From positions 6,263,501 through 6,327,500 of the forward strand of contig NZ_CP044310.1 of the NCBI RefSeq assembly GCF_009664365.1: a stretch of 64,000 nt of DNA. Reading direction: 5' to 3'. The notes under the pieces are model-generated. The model had not been told where the DNA came from. It worked only from the letters and a program-made list of their open reading frames with translations, and made no database searches. Positions 59,197 through 64,000 of the stretch are shown here, in pieces; position 1 is the stretch's first letter; each line of letters opens with the position of its first letter. The stretch comes from Paenibacillus xylanilyticus (GTDB lineage Bacteria; Bacillota; Bacilli; Paenibacillales; Paenibacillaceae). The position numbers and the translations under genes are program-made.

Positions 59197-60114
59197 GTGA
59201 GCAGCTCGCTCTTCACATTAACGCTCATTTTTGCAGCATTACTCGTCATACATATCGTGTACAAAATCATTGCCAAGCTTCAGCCGGATAAGGATTATTC
59301 GGGCATCGGCAACAAAATCAAGACCTGGTGGGGCATGCTCGTCATTTTCTGTCTCGCTACGCTCTTCAATCCGATTGTTTCCCTTATCTCGTTAATGGTA
59401 CTCGCGTTCTTCGCGCTCAAAGAGTATTTCTCCATGATCCGCAGCACCCGAAAGGCTGACCGCCGGCTGTTCCTATGGGCTTATCTCGCTATACCGGTAC
59501 AGTTCTATTGGATCTATATTGGATGGTATGGGATGTTTATCGTCTTTATTCCGCTGTATGTCTTCCTCGTGCTGCCGCTTCCCCGCTTGATTAATAAGGG
59601 AACAGTCGGCTTCCTGCGAAGTGTAAGTTCTACGCAGTGGGGATTGATGCTGATGGTATTCGGACTCAGCCATCTGGCCTACTTTCCGTTCGCAACGCCG
59701 GAGTATGGGTCGAAGCTGGTCCTCTTCCTGGTGGTGTTAACACAGCTTAACGATGTGGTCCACTATCTGGTCTCTCTATATCTGGGCAAACGGAAAGTGG
59801 TCCCCACAGCCAATCCATTTTTGACATGGGAAGGATTCGCCTGTGCATTCGTGATCACAACGGCAGCCTCCTATTTCATTCACCCTTATCTGACTCCGTT
59901 CGATTGGCAATTCGGAATCTTTATCGGTGTATTGATCAGCCTTGCCGGCTTCTTCGGCAGTCTGACGGTGTCTGTACTCAAGCGTGACCTGTTAATCGGG
60001 GACGACAACAAATTCGATGCACTCAAAAAAAGCTATCTCAGCCGGGTCGACAGCCTGACCTATACGTCTCCGGTCATGTTTCATGTCGTTCGTTATTTCT
60101 TCGATTTCATGTAG
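59197..60114 (+). CDS. CdsA-family (YnbB-like) membrane protein, degenerate signature
   Basis: Membrane protein, 305 aa, about eight segments, of the phosphatidate cytidylyltransferase superfamily. The C-terminal signature region is recognisable (SVLKRDL...SRVDSL), but the metal- and substrate-binding core K-D...P-G-H-G-G...DR-x-D of active CdsA/YnbB enzymes is changed: the stretch between reads LIGDDNKFDALKKSYL, without the PGHGG. CTP:phosphatidate activity is therefore doubtful. The start is GTG with CAGGTGA about eight bases upstream. Single gene, divergent from the papain-like hydrolase. Confidence 0.75.
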   Translation: MSSSLFTLTLIFAALLVIHIVYKIIAKLQPDKDYSGIGNKIKTWWGMLVIFCLATLFNPIVSLISLMVLAFFALKEYFSMIRSTRKADRRLFLWAYLAIPVQFYWIYIGWYGMFIVFIPLYVFLVLPLPRLINKGTVGFLRSVSSTQWGLMLMVFGLSHLAYFPFATPEYGSKLVLFLVVLTQLNDVVHYLVSLYLGKRKVVPTANPFLTWEGFACAFVITTAASYFIHPYLTPFDWQFGIFIGVLISLAGFFGSLTVSVLKRDLLIGDDNKFDALKKSYLSRVDSLTYTSPVMFHVVRYFFDFM

Positions 60115-60162
60115 AGCAGACAACGCTTAACGCAAGATACATTTTTGGATATAATGGCACAC

Positions 60163-60215
60163 AAAAAACTGCACCTCCAATTGTTAGATGCTATCCAACA
60201 ATTAGGGTGCAGTTC
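60163..60215 (-). terminator. Terminator of lipoprotein gene
   Basis: On the minus strand CTGCACCCTAATTGTTGGAT pairs with its near-complement ending GGTGCAG, followed by six T. It lies about 20 bases past the stop; A/T flanks may let it serve both strands. Confidence 0.8.
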
Positions 60216-60234
60216 AATATCGGCTGCTTATACG

Positions 60235-60825
60235 TTATTTTTTCAACTGAACTTCCTGCTCGGCCAGGATTTCCTTACCCGCTTCATTCTTGTAGACAAG
60301 TGTGATTTTGCCCCGTTCACCCTTCATTTCATCCGAGTACTTAAAGCCGGAGAACTGTCCGTTCCCGCTAATATAGAAGCCTTCTTTACCGTCACCACCA
60401 TGCTGAATGGCCTCTGCAGGCGAGTTAATGATGGTAATCTGGTTGGATGTCCACCGCAGCTCAGAGAGGGTGTAGCCCTCTGGCACCTGGCTCACGGAGA
60501 AGTCAAAGCTTTTGTTATCCTCTGTCGGCTTATCCGATTGGTCAATTTGAATGGTGATCTGTTCGTCATTGGCTGATGAATCGGATTGAGCAGACAGCTT
60601 CCCTTCATCGCCATCCGCCGTATTTGCCGGGTCCTCATTACCCTGTTTGGCATCCGAGTTCGGAATGGAGCCTTTTCCCGCTTCCTCGATAGGCTGCTTG
60701 GATTGCGGATAAGCGTGTTCCTGAACCGATTCATTGTTATTTTTCGCGCCACATGCGCTGATCAGCAGCAGAATGCAAAGCACCGATGCCCAAAGAGCAA
60801 ATGTATTCGTGTTTTTTTTCATCAT
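60235..60825 (-). CDS. Lipoprotein of unknown function
   Basis: Secreted lipoprotein, 196 aa. Signal MMKKNTNTFALWASVLCILL with lipobox LISAC (Cys ~25), a long disordered Asn/Asp/Ser/Glu-rich linker (~26-100), and a small beta-rich C-terminal domain (~100-195: SFDFSVSQVPEGYTLSELRW, KGERGKITLVYKNEAGKEILAEQEV). I recognise no family. AAGGAG lies five bases before the ATG at 60825, with a second ATG right after. It is a single gene with a strong terminator. Confidence 0.75.
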   Translation of the reverse strand: MMKKNTNTFALWASVLCILLLISACGAKNNNESVQEHAYPQSKQPIEEAGKGSIPNSDAKQGNEDPANTADGDEGKLSAQSDSSANDEQITIQIDQSDKPTEDNKSFDFSVSQVPEGYTLSELRWTSNQITIINSPAEAIQHGGDGKEGFYISGNGQFSGFKYSDEMKGERGKITLVYKNEAGKEILAEQEVQLKK

Positions 60826-61024
60826 TGGAACTCCTTCCATCTTGGTCTAATCCATGTAAACGACACATGCCTTATTAATCACTACACCATATCGTCCCTC
60901 ATGAAGCTCCATAATATGTAAACCCACCGAATTTGATCATTACAGCGACACTTCGATGAGTTCTGAACTATTGACGTGTTACCTTGGTTAGACGAAGGCA
61001 TTACCGAATTTAGGGGGGAACATA

Positions 61025-61894
61025 TTGAATCGCTTGGTTTACATCATACTTGTCATCATTGCCACTTCGCTTATGGGTTCTTCTTTTGCTGTTGGCAAAA
61101 TCGGGCTCGCTTATATCTCTCCACTTCTTCTCGTAGGTACCCGCTTTACACTGGCTGGAGGACTCATGGCACTATGGGTATGGAACAAAAATCTTCCTTC
61201 CACCTTACTGGACTGGACCCGATTATTCGTTATTGGTATGTTCCAGACAACTGGGGTTATGGCCTGCATCTTTCTTAGCATGCGTACCATTCCTTCTGGA
61301 GAGACCTCCATTCTTACGTTTACCAATCCGTTGCTGGTCGTTATATTGGGAGGTCTGTTTCTCCATCTGAAATACCGGTTTTATCAGTGGATAGGTGTCG
61401 TTATTGGTATTGCAGGAGTGTTTGTTACGTTGGGATTTCACTTGCAGTTATCAGAAGGAACGTGGCTGGGCATAGGCTCCGCGGTGTCGTGGGCCATTGC
61501 TACTTTACTCGTAAAAAAGTGGGGGGCCCGCTTCAGCACCTGGGTGCTGACCGCTTATCAGATGTTATTCGGCGGCCTGCTCCTATTACTGCTCAGTTTA
61601 ACGCTGGAGACACCACATCTGGAGCTTAACGCCATTTCCATTCGTGCTGTTCTATACCTGGCACTGCTTGGCTCCATTGTTCAGTTTGCTGCATGGTACT
61701 ACCTGCTGAGCAAAGGCGATCCTGGCAAAACAAGCGCCTTTCTTTTTCTAGCTCCGTTCTTCGGCATACTATCTGGCTGGCTGCTTCTTGGGGAGGTCAT
61801 CCGGAGCTACGTTTATATTGGCGGGTTATTTATATTCCTGGGGATCTTTTTGGTAAACTGGACTGGAGGAAAGAAAGACATTGCACCAAAATAA
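61025..61894 (+). CDS. EamA-family (DMT) transporter
   Basis: Drug/metabolite superfamily exporter, 289 aa, ten membrane segments arranged as two EamA repeats. Each repeat has the usual pattern: FAVGKIGLAYISPLLLVGTRF in the first and SAVSWAIATLLVKKWGARF in the second, with PFFGILSGWLLLGEVI near the end. The substrate (often an amino acid, purine or drug) is unknown. The TTG start has GGGGGG six bases upstream. Upstream of and codirectional with the ada-like gene, 126 bases apart. Confidence 0.88.
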   Translation: MNRLVYIILVIIATSLMGSSFAVGKIGLAYISPLLLVGTRFTLAGGLMALWVWNKNLPSTLLDWTRLFVIGMFQTTGVMACIFLSMRTIPSGETSILTFTNPLLVVILGGLFLHLKYRFYQWIGVVIGIAGVFVTLGFHLQLSEGTWLGIGSAVSWAIATLLVKKWGARFSTWVLTAYQMLFGGLLLLLLSLTLETPHLELNAISIRAVLYLALLGSIVQFAAWYYLLSKGDPGKTSAFLFLAPFFGILSGWLLLGEVIRSYVYIGGLFIFLGIFLVNWTGGKKDIAPK

Positions 61895-62020
61895 AAATAT
61901 TCATGCCTGATTTTCGGCGATGCCCTGCGCATCGTTTTTTTATAATAACAAAGACAGATGTAACTTCCGTAAAAACAGCATCTTGCTGGCTGGAACAAAA
62001 ATCGTAAGGACGTGCGTGTA

Positions 62021-63079
62021 ATGATCTCTACTGAACTGAAAGAACAATATTATCAGGCGCTGGTTGCCAAAGATTCGGAATACGAAGGTTTATTCTATGT
62101 TGGTGTCAAAACGACGGGGGTATTCTGCCGCCCTACCTGCCCTGCACGGAAACCCAAATATGAAAACTGTGAGTTTTACGAGACTGCACAGCAGGCACTG
62201 CTCGCTTCATTTCGCCCCTGTCAGCGTTGCCGTCCATTATCCCATCCCAACCAGGTATCCGATGTAGTCCGAATACTGGTCGAGGCCGTGGAGAACAATC
62301 CGGAAAAGCGCTGGAAAGGTCAGGATTTCAAGGATCTGTCCATCGATGAGTCCACGGCACGCCGCCAGTTCAAAAAGCGGTTCGGCATGACCTTTGTGGA
62401 GTATGCTCGCGCACGTCGCATGGGACTGGCTTTGAAGAATATCCGCTCAGGCCGCACCATTATCGATGCCCAGCTATCGACAGGTTACGAATCCAGCAGC
62501 GGCTTCCGGGATGCTTTCTCCCGAATTATGGGTGCCGCTCCTACTCATGTGGATGACGGGCGAGTGCTAAAGGCCTCCTGGATCGATACACGTCTTGGAC
62601 CCATGATGGCCGTGGCAGATGATACAGCCCTGTATCTGCTTGAATTTGTGGATCGCAGAGGTCTGGAGCGGGAAGTGGAGCGTCTTCGGAAACGAACCAA
62701 GTCGGCCATCGTACCGGGTGTAACTGAACCCATTCGCTCCATAGAGAGGGAACTGACAGCGTATTTTGACGGGACTTTAAGGGCATTCGACACCCCGTTG
62801 TTCTGTTTAGGAACACCATTTCAAAAGAGCGTCTGGGAGCAGCTTATGGCGATTCCGCCAGGCGAGACAAGGTCATATCAGGACATCGCTGTTGCACTGG
62901 GTAAACCGTCCGCATGCCGTGCAGTCGCACAGGCCAATGGGGCGAATCAACTGGCCATTGTAATCCCGTGCCACAGGGTCATTAATGCAAGTGGTGATCT
63001 GGGTGGGTACGGCGGTGGCCTCACTCGCAAGAACTGGCTGTTAACCCATGAGAAGACTGCTTATGAACAAATTCGTTGA
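62021..63079 (+). CDS. ada: Bifunctional Ada-type DNA methyl repair protein and regulator
   Basis: Protein of 352 aa with four parts: the AdaA zinc domain that takes methyl from phosphotriesters (FCRPTCPARKPKYENC and PCQRCRP, four Cys), an AraC-type DNA-binding domain (~85-180: STARRQFKKRFGMTFVEYARARR), an RNase H-like spacer, and the AdaB O6-methylguanine methyltransferase with IPCHRVI active Cys near residue 320. In B. subtilis AdaA and AdaB are separate, whereas here they are fused as in E. coli Ada. Methylation of the N-terminal Cys should make it an activator of its own operon. ATG at 62021 has AAGGA 10 bases upstream; a GTG three codons earlier is too close. Confidence 0.95.
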   Translation: MISTELKEQYYQALVAKDSEYEGLFYVGVKTTGVFCRPTCPARKPKYENCEFYETAQQALLASFRPCQRCRPLSHPNQVSDVVRILVEAVENNPEKRWKGQDFKDLSIDESTARRQFKKRFGMTFVEYARARRMGLALKNIRSGRTIIDAQLSTGYESSSGFRDAFSRIMGAAPTHVDDGRVLKASWIDTRLGPMMAVADDTALYLLEFVDRRGLEREVERLRKRTKSAIVPGVTEPIRSIERELTAYFDGTLRAFDTPLFCLGTPFQKSVWEQLMAIPPGETRSYQDIAVALGKPSACRAVAQANGANQLAIVIPCHRVINASGDLGGYGGGLTRKNWLLTHEKTAYEQIR

Positions 63080-63136
63080 GACATCATCAGTGAAAAAGTA
63101 ATCATTAATAACGATATAACGGAGGAGAATCATCCT

Positions 63137-63913
63137 ATGCAGACCCTGAAAGAACAAACACAGCTATTTCACCAGCTGCACATCAAAGGTAATCCACTCG
63201 TGCTAATCAATGTGTGGGATGCCGGAAGTACAAAAGTCATTGAATCGATTGGAGCCGCAGCCATAGCCACCGGAAGCTGGTCTGTTGCTGCGGCTCATGG
63301 TGAGCAGGACGGAGAGATCATGCCGTTTGAATGGGTACTTTCCAATCTGGCTCGCATCACATCCAGCACTAAACTGCCTGTTACCATCGATATGGAGGGA
63401 GGGCATGGCAGGTATGCGTCAGAAGTGAAGGAAAATGTCCTCCGGGTCATTGAACATGGCGCTGTCGGCATTAACATCGAAGATCAACTTCCTGGTGGAA
63501 CAGGTCTCTATGCCATCGAGGAGTTCGTCCTGCGCTTGAGAGCCGCTCGGGAAGCGGCTGAACAGATGGACATTCCCCTATTCATTAACGCTCGGACGGA
63601 TATATTTTTGCAAACGGCCCCAGCGCAGCATACCTCATCCCACTTGGAAGAAGCCTTGGTACGATCCCGCGCTTATGCTGAGGCAGGAGCCAGCGGCCTA
63701 TTCGTTCCAGGCCTGCAGAACCCACAACTTATTCAGGAATTATGTGAACGCTCCCCGATTCCAGTAAACGTGATGGTGACATCTAATGAGCCCACACCAG
63801 CGCAGCTCGCGAGGCTTGGGGTAGCCCGGGTAAGCTATGGACCTTATCCTTATCAGAGTGCCATGGAACACTTGAAGGAACTCGGACGAAGCATTTTACT
63901 TGAAACAAGCTAA
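63137..63913 (+). CDS. Isocitrate lyase / PEP mutase-family enzyme
   Basis: TIM-barrel protein, 258 aa, of the PEP mutase/methylisocitrate lyase superfamily (small 'isocitrate lyase/phosphoenolpyruvate mutase' group). Motifs: NVWDAGSTKVIESIGAAAIATGSWS, PVTIDMEGGHG (metal Asp/Glu), GINIEDQLPGG and PLFINARTDIFLQ. The usual lyase active-site KKCGH motif is absent, as in many members of this subgroup, so the actual substrate is unknown. GGAGG lies about 10 bases before the ATG. It follows the ada-like gene by 57 bases on the same strand and may be cotranscribed. Confidence 0.88.
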   Translation: MQTLKEQTQLFHQLHIKGNPLVLINVWDAGSTKVIESIGAAAIATGSWSVAAAHGEQDGEIMPFEWVLSNLARITSSTKLPVTIDMEGGHGRYASEVKENVLRVIEHGAVGINIEDQLPGGTGLYAIEEFVLRLRAAREAAEQMDIPLFINARTDIFLQTAPAQHTSSHLEEALVRSRAYAEAGASGLFVPGLQNPQLIQELCERSPIPVNVMVTSNEPTPAQLARLGVARVSYGPYPYQSAMEHLKELGRSILLETS

Positions 63914-63946
63914 GAAGATTCAGGTACAGGAGTGGTATTTAAACAG

Positions 63947-63981
63947 AAAAACACGAGGCAGTCATGCACTCGTGTTTGTTT
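63947..63981 (+). terminator. Terminator of ada-downstream gene
   Basis: AAACACGAG pairs with CTCGTGTTTGTTT around a short loop, about 35 bases past the stop. Confidence 0.75.
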
Positions 63982-64000
63982 ACGCTTTGATCCCATAGTT

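Noticed and set aside
1..64000. CRISPR arrays, tRNA/rRNA genes, insertion sequences, prophage
   Set aside because: No regularly spaced repeats, cloverleaf genes, transposase or integrase frames were seen in the window.

Overview
The window looks like chromosomal DNA of a Paenibacillus (Bacillota). The signs are Gram-positive Shine-Dalgarno sites (AGGAGG type, many TTG/GTG starts), a Firmicutes T-box leader, cre-like and Fur-box operators, an S-layer protein with C-terminal SLH repeats, many secreted polysaccharide hydrolases (two GH18 chitinases, a pectin methylesterase, a GH5 cellulase), and a bacillibactin/paenibactin-type siderophore cluster. No tRNA, rRNA, CRISPR array, prophage or insertion sequence was seen. 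The assignment to genus is inference.

Layout. 1-4.1 kb: a two-gene chitinase operon (translationally coupled, the second gene cut by the left edge) and a pectinesterase that lacks an internal block of its beta-helix. 4.2-5.0 kb: an ABC ATPase. 5.2-9.4 kb: a MarR regulator followed by a compact exopolysaccharide module (GH8-like hydrolase, degenerate GGDEF c-di-GMP receptor, 47-aa membrane peptide, processive GT2). 9.5-13.5 kb: GNAT, RlmN, a sodium symporter and GreA.

13.7-31.5 kb is the iron-acquisition island. An arylamine N-acetyltransferase and an Sfp-type phosphopantetheinyl transferase converge on an operon read leftward: besA-dhbA-dhbC-dhbE-dhbB-dhbF-mbtH. Upstream lie a siderophore-binding lipoprotein and a Btr-type AraC regulator. 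Three Fur boxes (28.88, 30.16 and 31.50 kb) control the operon, the binding protein and the regulator. Chorismate becomes 2,3-dihydroxybenzoate through DhbC/B/A; DhbE loads it on the DhbB carrier domain; DhbF (C-A-T-C-A-T-TE) adds an uncertain small residue and threonine and closes the trilactone; BesA opens the imported ferric complex. The second adenylation domain has a textbook threonine code, but the first departs from the DhbF glycine code.

31.6-49.8 kb is mixed housekeeping and accessory DNA: Bax-inhibitor-like membrane protein, GIY-YIG protein, an MFS exporter, a MocR regulator with ddl and a GNAT, a stalk-domain lipoprotein that seems to start at ATC, GH5 cellulase, LLM flavoprotein, a methyltransferase under a T-box leader (best read as leucine-specific), a VanZ/RDD protein and a type-B carboxylesterase. 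49.8-50.2 kb is gene-free and holds a parS-like site. 50.2-54.2 kb encodes a 1333-aa S-layer-type protein with three tandem ~255-residue repeats. 54.7-58.3 kb is a glycerate/sugar-diacid locus (cdaR, glycerate kinase, GntP permease) with related palindromes in front of cdaR and the permease. 58.5-64 kb: a papain-like hydrolase, a degenerate CdsA-family protein, a lipoprotein, a DMT exporter, a bifunctional Ada protein and an isocitrate-lyase/PEP-mutase family enzyme.

The most unusual items are the T-box in front of a methyltransferase, the minimal c-di-GMP exopolysaccharide module, the non-standard siderophore A-domain code, the S-layer triplication, the parS-like site and the paired CdaR-type palindromes.
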